The notes: generated from the letters alone by a model not told the origin. Shown: positions 17,554-26,936, numbered from the stretch's first letter. The stretch: 64,000 bases of DNA from Croceivirga sp. (GCA_028284935.1 JANQQQ010000012.1:124001-188000), one strand, 5' to 3'. A program made the numbers and translations.

Positions 17554-17741
17554 AACTTGCTTTTTTAAGGTTGACAATTAAAAGGATGTTGCTAGCTGTT
17601 GTTACTATCATAACAAGTATTGGGCCAAAAACCCTACTGTAACTGGGAAATCCTTGTGGAATTAAGATGAAAACCCTCTTTTTCCGCCGAAAAGCAACAA
17701 ATAATGTAATTTGCTTTGTTTTCAAACCTAAAATTAACAAC

Positions 17742-18344
17742 ATGAAACAACGAGCTCCATTCCTTTTATTATTTCTTTATGCCCTTGGCATCCAAGCACA
17801 GGAAACCAACTTGTTCAACGGGAAAAATTTGGACGGTTGGACTATCTACGGTACGGAAAAATGGTATGTGGAAAATGGGGATTTGGTTTGTGAAAGTGGC
17901 CCAGATGCGGCTTATGGGTACTTGTCTACTGACGACTTTTACGATGATTTTGTTTTGACATTGGACTTCAAACAAGAGGCGGATGGCAATAGTGGGGTTT
18001 TCTTTCGCTCTACCTTTGAGGGGACCAAGGTAAAGGGATGGCAAGTAGAAGTGGCACCTCCGGGCAAGGATACCGGCGGAATTTATGAATCCTATGGTAG
18101 GGGTTGGTTGATAAAACCGGACGCCGAAAAGGACAAGGTGTTAAAGAAGGGGGAATGGAATACCATGAAAATAAGTGTTATAGGAAATAGGGTGCGAACT
18201 TGGCTCAATGGTGTGGAAATGATATCCCTTAGCGATGAGGGCATTGCCCTAGGTAAAGGATCCATTGCCTTACAAATACACGATGGTGGAGGTATCAAAG
18301 TCCGTTGGAGAAACCTGAAAGTACAGCCCGTTTCAGCAAAATAA
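17742..18344 (+). CDS. Secreted DUF1080 (3-keto-disaccharide hydrolase-like) protein
   Basis: A 200-residue protein with signal peptide (LYALGIQAQ). TNLFNGKNLDGWTIYG is the DUF1080 hallmark and GNSGVFFRS, GWQVEVAPPG and VWLNG-like RTWLNGVEM continue the concanavalin-like fold. Some DUF1080 proteins hydrolyse 3-keto-glycosides; whether this one does is untested. Start 17742 chosen because it begins the signal peptide; the 25 codons upstream read into a T-rich leader. The gene converges with a second DUF1080 gene, so the two are tail to tail rather than an operon. Confidence 0.85.
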   Translation: MKQRAPFLLLFLYALGIQAQETNLFNGKNLDGWTIYGTEKWYVENGDLVCESGPDAAYGYLSTDDFYDDFVLTLDFKQEADGNSGVFFRSTFEGTKVKGWQVEVAPPGKDTGGIYESYGRGWLIKPDAEKDKVLKKGEWNTMKISVIGNRVRTWLNGVEMISLSDEGIALGKGSIALQIHDGGGIKVRWRNLKVQPVSAK

Positions 18345-18361
18345 TGGGTTGTGTACCCATT
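18343..18361. terminator. Bidirectional hairpin between convergent DUF1080 genes
   Basis: AATGGGT (18343-18349) pairs with ACCCATT (18355-18361) around a 5-nt loop. It overlaps the last bases of both converging genes. There is no long T-run, so it is a weak terminator at best. Confidence 0.4.
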
Positions 18362-19296
18362 TATTTGGCAGGGGTAATTTGAAACTTTCGAAATTCCACC
18401 GGTCCGTGATCGCCTTGTAACATGATAGGTCCTGCCTCACCTTCAGCGCTGTCCAATGCACCTCCGGTAATGCCAGGAATGGTTTGATTTTTAATGATAA
18501 GCTTGCCGTTGGCCATAATGGTGACACGGTTTCCAACGAGTTCTATTTCATACCGCTGCCATTCTCCAGCGGGTTTCGCCACATTTTCATTAGGTTCCAA
18601 AAAGCCATAGATACCACCGAAATAGATATCCGAAGCTTCCAGTCCGTGGTTGTCGGCAATTTGGACCTCATAGCGCCCCCTCAAATAAATACCGCTATTA
18701 CTGCCCTTGGGATATCTGAATTCAGCAACCAGCTTAAAGTCCGTAAATTTTTGGTCACTGATCAGATTCGCTCCGCCTATGGCGTTTTTGAGAATGCCAT
18801 TTTCCACAGACCAATTGTCCTTTTCAGCATCCAGATGCCAGCCGTTTAAATCGTCACCATTAAATAGTGAAATGGGTTTTCCCCAGTCGGGTTTCTCTGT
18901 GTAGGTCAACTTTGGGGCAGGTTTACCCTTCCAAGGAATGATACTGCCATCCGTGTATACTAGGGTGCCCGCTATGGTTCCATCCTTCAGCTCGCCGTGA
19001 AGGATCATATCACTCCCTTCAGGTTCCCATTGCCGTGGGATTTGGAACATGAATTTATCGCCGTAGGTTTTGATTTCAGCAATGGGTCTGGCACTTCCAA
19101 AAGCGAATACGAATCGGCCCACCAAGGTATTATGCCCAGAATGACGAACTTCCAACCAGGAAGGCGCTGTTTTTCCCATAAACTGGATTTCCAAGTCCCA
19201 CCTACCCTCTAAATCGTGTTGTTTTTGGGCGCTTAAAGGAAAGGCACATACGATGACAAGTAGGAGTAGGGTTCTTGAAATGAACGAATTTTTCAT
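18361..19296 (-). CDS. Secreted DUF1080 protein with N-terminal extension
   Basis: A 311-residue protein with a clear signal peptide (ending PLSAQ). Residues ~25-125 form an extra beta-rich domain (EGRWDLEIQFMGKTAPSWLE) and 135-311 the DUF1080 domain: ISLFNGDDLNGWHLDAEKDN, NSGIYLRGRYEVQIAD, FRKFQITPAK. It could hydrolyse 3-keto-sugars or bind glycans in the periplasm. It converges with the other DUF1080 gene, and a third copy is at 43064-43756; the three are diverged paralogues, not recent duplicates. Confidence 0.85.
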   Translation of the reverse strand: MKNSFISRTLLLLVIVCAFPLSAQKQHDLEGRWDLEIQFMGKTAPSWLEVRHSGHNTLVGRFVFAFGSARPIAEIKTYGDKFMFQIPRQWEPEGSDMILHGELKDGTIAGTLVYTDGSIIPWKGKPAPKLTYTEKPDWGKPISLFNGDDLNGWHLDAEKDNWSVENGILKNAIGGANLISDQKFTDFKLVAEFRYPKGSNSGIYLRGRYEVQIADNHGLEASDIYFGGIYGFLEPNENVAKPAGEWQRYEIELVGNRVTIMANGKLIIKNQTIPGITGGALDSAEGEAGPIMLQGDHGPVEFRKFQITPAK

Positions 19297-19348
19297 GATT
19301 GCGGATTTAAGTTCGGAAGATACTCAAATCCTATGAAAACAATACGAA

Positions 19349-20446
19349 TTATTCGCAGCCCCCGGTAAAGCCGTCAGCATCAAATCTTGTCTGCACAGCT
19401 CCTTGAAGTGCCCCATTGGTCAATTGTATCACCAAGTTGTTTTCCCCACTTCCATCACGTTTTGGGGTGCAGTACTCAAATAAATAGAAACTGTTGGCCT
19501 GTTCGGAAACCCGTGCCGAAATTTGGTTAAAGGTAGTTTCCAGTTCAGCTGCATTGCTCGCCACCACGCTTGAGGTTTTCCCTATATCCTGAAGTATTTC
19601 TTGGTCGATCTCCGATCCCAATCCAATGGTGAAAAAGGAGATGTTGGGATTGGCGTTATTCACCGCATCCAAGGCACTTTCCTCGCTGAATCGGGAAGCT
19701 TGATCGGTACCATCGGTAAAAAGGACAACAGAAGCGGCTATAATAGGAGACCCTTGAATGCTATTGGCCTCATCAATGAGTTCTTCTGCAATGTTGGTGG
19801 ATTTTATCACGGCACCGTACAGATCCGTTGAGGGATCGTTGCTAATATCATTGGTAATGCCATCAATGGCGGAAGTAAGCTCCGCAGTTGACGAAGTGAG
19901 TGGATTCAATGGATGCAATACATCCTCCCCATCAAACCAATAAATGGCCATTTTAAAGGATTCCGTTTCAACTTCGGGCATTACGTTGTTCACAAAACTT
20001 GTGGAGGCGGCTTTTAATTCCTCCAAACTCCCCTGTAGAACGGAATTGCTTAAATCCAAGACCAATAGGGTGTTATTACTAAAAACTTGGGAATTCGGTG
20101 AAATTCTGGCCAATGACTCCGAGGAAGAGATGGTATTGAAGCAATCGTCATTCCTTCCCTGTTCATATATCGTAAATTGATTCGCTGTCAAGCCCGAAAT
20201 GGGGTTCCCCTGCGTATCAGAGACCTTAAAAAGAATGGATACCTTTCCCGGTAATGTGGTAAACTGGTCTTGAATGGATAGGAGTAGGTCGTTTTCGCCA
20301 AATTCCAAACAGTCGTCAGGTTCCTCGCCTTGCCCCAGTTCCCCTTGATTAATATTGAAATTGACATCGTCATCCGCATTGCCGCAGGATTGCAATACTA
20401 AAGCGACAAATAGGAAAAGGGATAGGGTTTTGATTGATGATTTCAT
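19349..20446 (-). CDS. VWA-domain lipoprotein
   Basis: A 365-residue lipoprotein (VLQSC). An N-terminal segment (FKVSDTQGNPISGL..FTIYEQG) looks like an Ig-like domain; the von Willebrand A domain follows with the metal-ion-dependent adhesion site DLSNS in LLVLDLSNSVLQGS and VVLFTDGTDQ as the later MIDAS loop. Such proteins mediate metal-dependent protein binding at the cell surface. It is upstream of, and divergent from, the molybdenum hydroxylase operon; no functional link is evident. An alternative ATG at 20452 adds two residues. Confidence 0.85.
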   Translation of the reverse strand: MKSSIKTLSLFLFVALVLQSCGNADDDVNFNINQGELGQGEEPDDCLEFGENDLLLSIQDQFTTLPGKVSILFKVSDTQGNPISGLTANQFTIYEQGRNDDCFNTISSSESLARISPNSQVFSNNTLLVLDLSNSVLQGSLEELKAASTSFVNNVMPEVETESFKMAIYWFDGEDVLHPLNPLTSSTAELTSAIDGITNDISNDPSTDLYGAVIKSTNIAEELIDEANSIQGSPIIAASVVLFTDGTDQASRFSEESALDAVNNANPNISFFTIGLGSEIDQEILQDIGKTSSVVASNAAELETTFNQISARVSEQANSFYLFEYCTPKRDGSGENNLVIQLTNGALQGAVQTRFDADGFTGGCE

Positions 20447-20662
20447 ATGCATACAATGTTCTGGTTCTTCGGTATGAACGCAAAAACCGGACCAATAGTG
20501 TATGTTGAAAAGATTTTATGTAGTGTTTTCTTTTTAAAACATTATTTTGAGTGATTCTAAATGCCACTAAAAAAAAGTTAAAAGCAGTTCGGTCAAAGTT
20601 AAATCAATCATATCATGGTCAAATTTTGGTAATTTCAAGGAGAGAACTAAAACCTAAGAACA

Positions 20663-21124
20663 ATGCCAACGTATCAAATCAAAGTCAATGGAGAAAATAA
20701 GTCCGTTGACGTTTCTTCGGACACTCCATTATTATGGGTGTTACGCGATCATTTGGACCTGGTGGGCACCAAGTATGGCTGTGGAATCGGACTCTGTGGC
20801 GCCTGTACGGTTCACGTTGATGGCACGGCCATGAGAAGTTGCTCCATGACTTTGGAACAGGTCCAGGGTAAATCCATTACCACTATAGAAGGTCTTTCGG
20901 AATTCGGGGAACATCCGGTTCAACAGGCCTGGAAAGAAGTGGATGTTCCACAATGCGGTTATTGCCAGGCCGGGCAAATCATGACCGCTTCCGCTTTTTT
21001 GGAAAGTAATCCCAGCCCAACAGCGGATGAAATCAAAAATGCAATGCACGGCAATATCTGTCGATGTGCCAGCTACAATCGTATCTACAGGGCAGTGGAA
21101 AAGGCTGCGGAAAACATGGACTAA
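20663..21124 (+). CDS. iorA: 2Fe-2S subunit of a molybdenum hydroxylase (isoquinoline 1-oxidoreductase alpha type)
   Basis: A 153-residue protein with two [2Fe-2S] sites: Cys40, Cys45, Cys48 and Cys60 of the plant-ferredoxin type (CGIGLCGACTVHVDG) and Cys98, Cys101, Cys133 and Cys135 in the C-terminal four-helix domain (CGYCQAG, CRC). Size and arrangement match IorA/CoxS small subunits that pass electrons from the molybdenum site to the acceptor. It is the first gene of the operon and is followed 17 nt later by the large subunit, with no FAD subunit, as in IorAB and aldehyde dehydrogenases of this group. The symbol is by family, not proven substrate. Confidence 0.88.
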   Translation: MPTYQIKVNGENKSVDVSSDTPLLWVLRDHLDLVGTKYGCGIGLCGACTVHVDGTAMRSCSMTLEQVQGKSITTIEGLSEFGEHPVQQAWKEVDVPQCGYCQAGQIMTASAFLESNPSPTADEIKNAMHGNICRCASYNRIYRAVEKAAENMD

Positions 21125-21141
21125 CCAACAATAGCTAAAAA

Positions 21142-23376
21142 ATGGAAACAAATAATACAATGGCTTTTAGCAGACGGGCTTTCATGCGTACCACTGGATT
21201 GGCTGGTGGAGGAATGTTAATAGGGTTTAACTTATTTCAAGCCTGTAAGCCCCAAGTAAAACTGGAACCTCCCGTTGACCTTTCTACATTGGACTACAAG
21301 GATTTTAATGCCTTTATAAAAATAGCGGAGAACGGGGTGGTGACCATATTTTCCCCCAATCCGGAAATTGGCCAAGGGGTGAAGACCTCCATGCCAATGA
21401 TTATCGCCGAGGAATTGGATGTGGCTTGGAAAAACGTGCACGTGGTGCAAGGAAAATTGGATACGGAAAATTTTGACCGGCAGGTAGCTGGTGGAAGCCA
21501 ATCGCTTAGGCACGGATGGGATGCCCTAAGACAAACTGGAGCTACGGCAAAACAAATGTTGGTTAATGCCGCTGCGGCCAGATGGGGTGTAGAGGCATCG
21601 GAATGTACGGTGAGTGAAGGAGTAATTACAAGTCCCACGGGTGAAACCTTGGGGTATGGTGATGTGGTGACCGAAGCGGCTCAATTGGAAGTCCCCGAAA
21701 AGGTGACTTTAAAAAAACCCAGTGAATATAAAATCATTGGAAAGGATGCCCAAAATGTGGATATCGATGAGATTATTACTGGAAAACCGCTCTTTGGACT
21801 GGATTATAAAGCAGATGGGATGGTGTATGCCGCTGTGGTCAGACCCCCAGCTTTTGGACAGCAATTGACCACATTTGATGCCACAAAGGCAAAAGGGATG
21901 CCCGGTGTTTTAGATGTGGTGACCATAGGGGAAAAGGCAAGAAAGTTAATTGAGGCCCAACCCAATATAGCCGGAATTCTTTCGGATAGTGACAAGGTGG
22001 TGGTCATTGCCGAAACCACATGGCAAGCCTTTAAGGCCAAAGAGGCCATTGAGGCGGAATGGGAAGATGATGTTAGAATGGAAAGTACGGAAGACCATGA
22101 TGCCGAGTTGAATGCCTTACTCGATGGGAAGGAATTCAATACAATGCGGGAAGATGGAAATGTGGACAAGGCGTTCGCTGAAGCGGATCAGGTTTTGGAG
22201 CGTACCTATGAAGCCCCTTTCCTTCCCCATAACTGTATGGAACCCATGAATTTTTATGCGCATATTACAGATGATAAGGTGCATTTGGTGGGTCCCATTC
22301 AAACCCCGGCATGGAAAGCAGGTGCTGTTTCCGCCATGCTGGATAGAAAACCAGAGGAAATAGAGTTGGAAATGACCCGCCAGGGAGGTGGTTTTGGACG
22401 ACGGTTGTATGGTGACTTTGTATTGGAGGCTGCCGAAATTGCCGATAAAATCAGAAAACCGGTAAAAGTGGTCTATACCCGTGAAGATGACATGAACGAT
22501 GGCATCTATAGAATGGCCTTGAAATACCGCATTAAAGCAGGAATCAAGGATGGAAGTGTAACCGCTTACCATTTAAAAGAGGCCGCCGTGAATTCCAATA
22601 TGTATGGTCTTATTCCGAATTTCTTTCCTGCGGGGGCCATTGAAAATTACAAGGTGGATGCGGCTGCTTACAAAAGCAACATTACTACAGGGGCGTGGCG
22701 TGCGCCCTACACCAATTTCTTGGCTTACGCGGAACAAAGCTTTTTTGATGAACTGGCAGAGCTAATGGAGGTGGACAAAGTACAGATGCGCATTGATTTA
22801 TTGAAAAAAGTGGATGCCGATGCTGATGAACGAATACAGTATTCTCCCGAACGTATGATTAAGGTAATTGAAACTGCTGTGGAGAAATCAGGATGGGGGA
22901 ATGCCCCAAGCAATGTTTACCAAGGATTTGTGAATTATTATTGTCATAATACCCATGTAGCAGAAGTAGCAGATGTTAAAATTGAAGACGGTCTGCCGGT
23001 GGTGAAAAAGGTGACCTGTGTAGTAGATTGTGGCATCGTTGTGAATCCCTTAGGGGCGCTTAATCAAATTGAGGGAGGCGTTTTGGATGGTGTTGGTCAT
23101 TCCATGTACGGAGACTTCGGTTTCGAAAATGGAAAGCCAACAGCAACGAACTATGACCGCTACCGATTGATACGGATGAAAGAGGCTCCCGTGGTGGAAA
23201 CCTATTTCATCGAAAATGAAATAGCACCTACGGGCTTAGGGGAGCCCACCTTACCTCCTGCAGGCGGCGCCATTGCCAATGCCTTCAAGGCGGCAACAGG
23301 GAATAGACTGTATCAACAGCCATTTTCCAAGTTTCCGGAATTGCTAAAACCCAAAGAAAAAGAAATTATAGGATAG
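21142..23376 (+). CDS. iorB: Molybdopterin-binding large subunit of a xanthine dehydrogenase-family enzyme (IorB-like), Tat-exported
   Basis: A 744-residue protein. The twin-arginine signal SRRAFMRTTGLAGGG and the following Cys (FQAC) point to Tat export, possibly as a lipoprotein. QGGGFGRRLYGDF, GAWRAPYTNF and TGLGEPTLPPAGGAIANAF are molybdopterin-contact motifs; Glu701 in GLGE is the catalytic base position of this family. The enzyme hydroxylates an N-heterocycle or oxidises an aldehyde in the periplasm; the substrate is unknown. With the small subunit lacking a Tat signal, the two are probably co-exported. All following genes of the run serve cofactor synthesis. Confidence 0.9.
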   Translation: METNNTMAFSRRAFMRTTGLAGGGMLIGFNLFQACKPQVKLEPPVDLSTLDYKDFNAFIKIAENGVVTIFSPNPEIGQGVKTSMPMIIAEELDVAWKNVHVVQGKLDTENFDRQVAGGSQSLRHGWDALRQTGATAKQMLVNAAAARWGVEASECTVSEGVITSPTGETLGYGDVVTEAAQLEVPEKVTLKKPSEYKIIGKDAQNVDIDEIITGKPLFGLDYKADGMVYAAVVRPPAFGQQLTTFDATKAKGMPGVLDVVTIGEKARKLIEAQPNIAGILSDSDKVVVIAETTWQAFKAKEAIEAEWEDDVRMESTEDHDAELNALLDGKEFNTMREDGNVDKAFAEADQVLERTYEAPFLPHNCMEPMNFYAHITDDKVHLVGPIQTPAWKAGAVSAMLDRKPEEIELEMTRQGGGFGRRLYGDFVLEAAEIADKIRKPVKVVYTREDDMNDGIYRMALKYRIKAGIKDGSVTAYHLKEAAVNSNMYGLIPNFFPAGAIENYKVDAAAYKSNITTGAWRAPYTNFLAYAEQSFFDELAELMEVDKVQMRIDLLKKVDADADERIQYSPERMIKVIETAVEKSGWGNAPSNVYQGFVNYYCHNTHVAEVADVKIEDGLPVVKKVTCVVDCGIVVNPLGALNQIEGGVLDGVGHSMYGDFGFENGKPTATNYDRYRLIRMKEAPVVETYFIENEIAPTGLGEPTLPPAGGAIANAFKAATGNRLYQQPFSKFPELLKPKEKEIIG

Positions 23377-23383
23377 TATTTAT

Positions 23384-23638
23384 ATGACCATTTTGTTGTT
23401 CGGGGTTACCAAAGATATCATTGGTAGCCCTTCGCTTTCTATACCAAGTTCAAGTATTACAGGCAAGAAATTGCCAAATAACGTAGGAGAATTGCGCACT
23501 TTTTTGGGAAAGGCATATCCCGAGCTCAATTCTCTTTCCTCATTGGCCATTGCGGTAAACAATTCCTATGCCGATGATGATACGGAAGTCAATTCTTATG
23601 ACGAAATTGCATTAATTCCTCCAGTTAGTGGGGGGTAG
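23384..23638 (+). CDS. moaD: Molybdopterin synthase small subunit MoaD
   Basis: An 84-residue beta-grasp protein ending in the Gly-Gly that is thiocarboxylated by MoeB-type enzymes (PPVSGG). VAVNNSYADDD and DEIALIPP are the usual MoaD pattern. It donates sulfur to precursor Z in the MPT synthase complex with MoaE. No moaE is found in this window. It starts 7 nt after the large hydroxylase subunit, so it is part of the same transcript. Confidence 0.9.
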   Translation: MTILLFGVTKDIIGSPSLSIPSSSITGKKLPNNVGELRTFLGKAYPELNSLSSLAIAVNNSYADDDTEVNSYDEIALIPPVSGG

Positions 23639-23642
23639 GCGT

Positions 23643-24278
23643 ATGAAGTACTTAGAATCAACGGAATATTTGGATTATGATAGCCCGGAAATTCAAGCCG
23701 TGGTTGCTGAATTTAGCAATGGTGATGTATCGGATTTGGAGAAAGCGAAAGCCATATACCTTAAAGTACGGGACGGATGGCGTTACAATCCCTATTTGAT
23801 AAGCTTGGATAGAAAGAATTATGTGGCAAGCGGGATTGCCAAAAAATCTGAAGGGCATTGTGTGGACAAAGCCATCTTATTGATTGCCTGCCTTAGGGCC
23901 GTACGCATCCCAGCACGGATTCGCTTGGCCAAGGTTACCAATCATATTGCCGTAGAACGTCTAACGGAACGGTTTGGAAGTAATGTGTTAACACCACACG
24001 GAATGGTTGATGTTTTTTTGGAAAACAAATGGGTGAAGGCAACCCCAGCATTCAATAAGGAGCTTTGTGAACTGTGCAACGTTGCCCCCTTGGAGTTCGA
24101 TGGTGAAAACGACTCCATGTTTCAGGAATTCAATGAAGAGGGGAAGCAGTTTATGCAATATCTTGAGGACTATGGTCATTTTGAGGATATCCCCCTTGAT
24201 TTTATGCTTCAAAACCTACAGGAAAATTATCCGGATGTCTTTAATTTAGAGAACGGAATTGTGGATTATAAGTTTTGA
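23643..24278 (+). CDS. Transglutaminase-like cysteine-protease-fold protein
   Basis: A 211-residue cytoplasmic protein. The transglutaminase core has Cys73 in SEGHCVDKAILL and His119 in TPHGMVDVFLENKWVKATP; the third position, usually Asp, reads as the TPAF of a known subfamily. The tail LEFDGENDSMFQEFNEEGK is conserved in that subfamily. Members are predicted thiol hydrolases or cross-linkers without known substrate. It begins 4 nt after moaD and ends 7 nt before moaA, inside the cofactor operon where moaE would be expected, so a role in molybdenum metabolism is possible but unproven. Start 23643 chosen over 23628, which overlaps moaD. Confidence 0.7.
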   Translation: MKYLESTEYLDYDSPEIQAVVAEFSNGDVSDLEKAKAIYLKVRDGWRYNPYLISLDRKNYVASGIAKKSEGHCVDKAILLIACLRAVRIPARIRLAKVTNHIAVERLTERFGSNVLTPHGMVDVFLENKWVKATPAFNKELCELCNVAPLEFDGENDSMFQEFNEEGKQFMQYLEDYGHFEDIPLDFMLQNLQENYPDVFNLENGIVDYKF

Positions 24279-24285
24279 CGAAACT

Positions 24286-25272
24286 ATGTTAATTGATAAC
24301 CATAATAGGAAAATTAACTACCTAAGGTTGGCCGTAACGGATCGTTGCAACCTACGTTGCAATTACTGCATGCCGGCGGAAGGCATTAATTTTGCCAAAA
24401 AAGAGCAACTACTTTCAACAGAAGAGTTGAAAAATGTTGCCCAAATTTTGGTGGGAATGGGGATTGATAAAATACGGTTGACCGGCGGGGAGCCCTTCGT
24501 AAGAAAAGACTTGATGGAGTTAATGCGACACTTATCGACTTTAAGGGGCCTTAACGATATTTCCGTAACCACAAATGCAACCCTGATAGGTCCACATATT
24601 GATGAATTAAAGGCCCTTGGAATAAAAAATGTCAACGTAAGTCTAGATGCCATAGAAAAGACCACCTTCAAAAAGATAACAAGAAGGGATAACTATGAGA
24701 TGGTCATGGAAAACCTAATGCGGTTGGTGGCTGAGGATTTTAATGTTCGAATCAATTTTATTGTTTTGGATGGTCAAAACGAGCAGGATATACTTCCCAT
24801 GTTGGAGACCATGAAACATCATCCCGTGTCGGTTCGGTTTTTGGAAGAAATGCCCTTTAATGGAGGTTCTAGGTCTTTTGCCAGCATTAAATGGGACTAC
24901 AAATCCATTTTGGAGTATATCGGGAACCAGTATCCCACCTATCAAAAGTTGGAGGCACCAAAAACATCAACGTCCATCAATTATAAAATTGAGGGCCACC
25001 AAGGCACCTTTGGTATTATTCCTTCTTTCAGCAGGACGTTCTGCGGTAGTTGCAATCGATTGCGAATTACGGCAAAAGGAGATGTCATTACCTGTCTCTA
25101 TGGTCGTCCAAAAATGAATATTAGGGATTTGATCCGCAAGGATAATTCAAGCGAAACGATAAAGACTGCCATTACTGAAGTCCTTGGAAAACGCGCCAAA
25201 ACTGGATTTGAAGCACAAAAGGAGCACGAAAACTCCGTTTTTGACAATAGCATGACCTCCATTGGAGGATAG
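24286..25272 (+). CDS. moaA: GTP 3',8-cyclase MoaA (radical SAM)
   Basis: A 328-residue radical SAM enzyme that starts molybdenum cofactor synthesis by cyclising GTP. Cys21, Cys25 and Cys28 (CNLRCNYC) bind the SAM-cluster; FCGSCNRLRIT with a later Cys (ITCLYG) forms the substrate-binding second 4Fe-4S cluster. The protein ends in Gly-Gly (TSIGG), as active MoaA proteins do. The ATG at 24286 fits the family N-terminus (MLIDNHNRKINYLRLAVTDR); nine upstream codons are read-through. The MoaC partner that completes cPMP is not encoded nearby. Confidence 0.95.
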   Translation: MLIDNHNRKINYLRLAVTDRCNLRCNYCMPAEGINFAKKEQLLSTEELKNVAQILVGMGIDKIRLTGGEPFVRKDLMELMRHLSTLRGLNDISVTTNATLIGPHIDELKALGIKNVNVSLDAIEKTTFKKITRRDNYEMVMENLMRLVAEDFNVRINFIVLDGQNEQDILPMLETMKHHPVSVRFLEEMPFNGGSRSFASIKWDYKSILEYIGNQYPTYQKLEAPKTSTSINYKIEGHQGTFGIIPSFSRTFCGSCNRLRITAKGDVITCLYGRPKMNIRDLIRKDNSSETIKTAITEVLGKRAKTGFEAQKEHENSVFDNSMTSIGG

Positions 25273-25278
25273 ATTTTC

Positions 25279-25872
25279 ATGGAAAAAGGAACGCCAAAAT
25301 TATATGGACTTATCCTTTCTGGTGGCAAAAGCACCCGTATGGGAAGTGACAAAGGATTACTGGTTTATCATGGAAAGCCCCAAAGGGAATATCTTTTTGA
25401 ACTGGCAGCCCAATTTTGTGATGCCGTATATTATAGCGTTAGGGAAGACCAGTTGGATTCTTTTCCTGTGAATGCTCCAGTAATTATGGACAGGGACGAG
25501 TACCGAGGCCCATTCAATGGCATTTTAAGTGCTCATGAAAAGCACCCCGAGGTAGCTTGGCTGGTTTTAGCCTGTGATGTACCCTTACTTGATGCGAAAG
25601 GGCTTTGGGAGTTGGTTCATGGCAGAAATACCACTAAATATGCCACGGCCTTCTCCACTAAGGATTCGGGGCTCCCGGAACCCCTGATTGCGATTTGGGA
25701 GCCAATGGCATTGCGGGCTTCAAAGACCTATTTGGAAACAGCCAAAGGGTCCGGTCCCAGAAAATTTTTGATGAATGCCGACATTCAGCTTGTGGAACCT
25801 TCTTTGGAGGAACAACTGTACAACGCAAATTCAAAGGAAGACTATCAATTAGTAAAGGAAAAACTAGCTTGA
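25279..25872 (+). CDS. mobA: Molybdenum cofactor guanylyltransferase MobA
   Basis: A 197-residue nucleotidyltransferase. LILSGGKSTRMGSDKGLL is the nucleotide-binding signature, VIMDRDEYRGPFNGILSA and LACDVPLL with its metal-binding Asp follow. It transfers GMP to molybdopterin to give the MGD form. An operon for an IorAB-type enzyme would be expected to need the cytosine form, and a MocA-like gene is also present at 29900, so the two transferases may have different specificities. The next gene (moeB) starts within its stop codon (TTGA overlap). Confidence 0.88.
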   Translation: MEKGTPKLYGLILSGGKSTRMGSDKGLLVYHGKPQREYLFELAAQFCDAVYYSVREDQLDSFPVNAPVIMDRDEYRGPFNGILSAHEKHPEVAWLVLACDVPLLDAKGLWELVHGRNTTKYATAFSTKDSGLPEPLIAIWEPMALRASKTYLETAKGSGPRKFLMNADIQLVEPSLEEQLYNANSKEDYQLVKEKLA

Positions 25873-26936
25873 TACCAGATTTATCAAAATATAAAAGGCA
25901 AACACTTCTTAAAAGTTTTGGTTTAGATAAACAATCTAAACTACTTGAAAGTAAGGTGCTAATAGTTGGTTTGGGAGGTCTTGGTATTCCTGTCGGTCAG
26001 TATTTGAATGCAATGGGCGTGGGGAGTTTGGGACTTATGGATAATGATACCATTGCTTTACACAATCTCCATCGTCAAGTATTGTACTCAGAAAAAGAAG
26101 TGGGCCGTCTTAAGGTGGAAGTGGCCGCGCGAAAACTAAAGGAACAGAATTCACAAACCAGTATTACGGCAATTCCAAAATTCTTGGATAAGGACAATGC
26201 GTTGGAAATAATATCGGATTATGATTTGGTGGTTGATGCTTCGGATAATTTTTCTACGCGTTATTTGGTCAATGATGCCTGTGTGATACTCAACAAGCCT
26301 TTTGTCTATGGAGCTTTGCATGATTTTGAGGGACAGGTAAGCGTTTTTAATTACAAGAATGGTCCTACCTACCGGTGTTTATTTCCCAATAGGCCCAAGG
26401 CCCAGGAAATCCCAAATTGTGATGAACATGGTGTGTTAGGGGTATTGCCTGGAATTATAGGAAACTTACAAGCTTTGGAAGCGGTGAAGGTACTGAGTAA
26501 GGTAGGGGAGGTCTTATCCGGCAAATTGTTACTATTTGATGGACTGACACAAAAAAGCCGATTGGTACAATTCAAGGAAAATCCGGACAATAAGAACATA
26601 AGTAGACTTCAGGAGCGTTATGGCTCCGATTCATGTAGTACCGCACAAACGATACGTACGGAAGATTTTTTTGAAGATAAAGAACCAAAACAGCTCATTG
26701 ATGTTCGCTCCAAAGCGGAATTCAATTCGGGCCATTTGGAAATCGCTATGAATATACCCTTGCAGGAGTTGGAAGATGGTCTAGGTAAAATAGATTTGGA
26801 ACGTCCTGTGTATTTCGTTTGCCAGTCTGGAAAGCGAAGCCAGATTGCTGCCCAAAGACTTTCTGAGCTGTTCCCTGAAAGTACACTTTTCAGTATCGAA
26901 GGTGGCATGGATCAAATTTCAACCGTATGCCGTTAG
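25869..26936 (+). CDS. moeB: MoeB/ThiF-type adenylyltransferase with C-terminal rhodanese domain
   Basis: A 355-residue fusion. GLGGLG (34-39) is the ATP-binding loop, DASDNFSTRYLVND the E1-type core, and Cys184 in PNCDEHGVLGVLPGIIG the acceptor cysteine. The rhodanese domain (~265-355) has the catalytic Cys318 in CQSGKRS. It adenylates and sulfurates the C-terminal Gly-Gly of MoaD. Start is a TTG at 25869 overlapping the mobA stop; upstream codons are mobA in another frame. The zinc-binding CxxC pairs of E. coli MoeB are not intact: the first site keeps one Cys (TYRCLFP) and the second is absent. Confidence 0.88.
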   Translation: MIPDLSKYKRQTLLKSFGLDKQSKLLESKVLIVGLGGLGIPVGQYLNAMGVGSLGLMDNDTIALHNLHRQVLYSEKEVGRLKVEVAARKLKEQNSQTSITAIPKFLDKDNALEIISDYDLVVDASDNFSTRYLVNDACVILNKPFVYGALHDFEGQVSVFNYKNGPTYRCLFPNRPKAQEIPNCDEHGVLGVLPGIIGNLQALEAVKVLSKVGEVLSGKLLLFDGLTQKSRLVQFKENPDNKNISRLQERYGSDSCSTAQTIRTEDFFEDKEPKQLIDVRSKAEFNSGHLEIAMNIPLQELEDGLGKIDLERPVYFVCQSGKRSQIAAQRLSELFPESTLFSIEGGMDQISTVCR

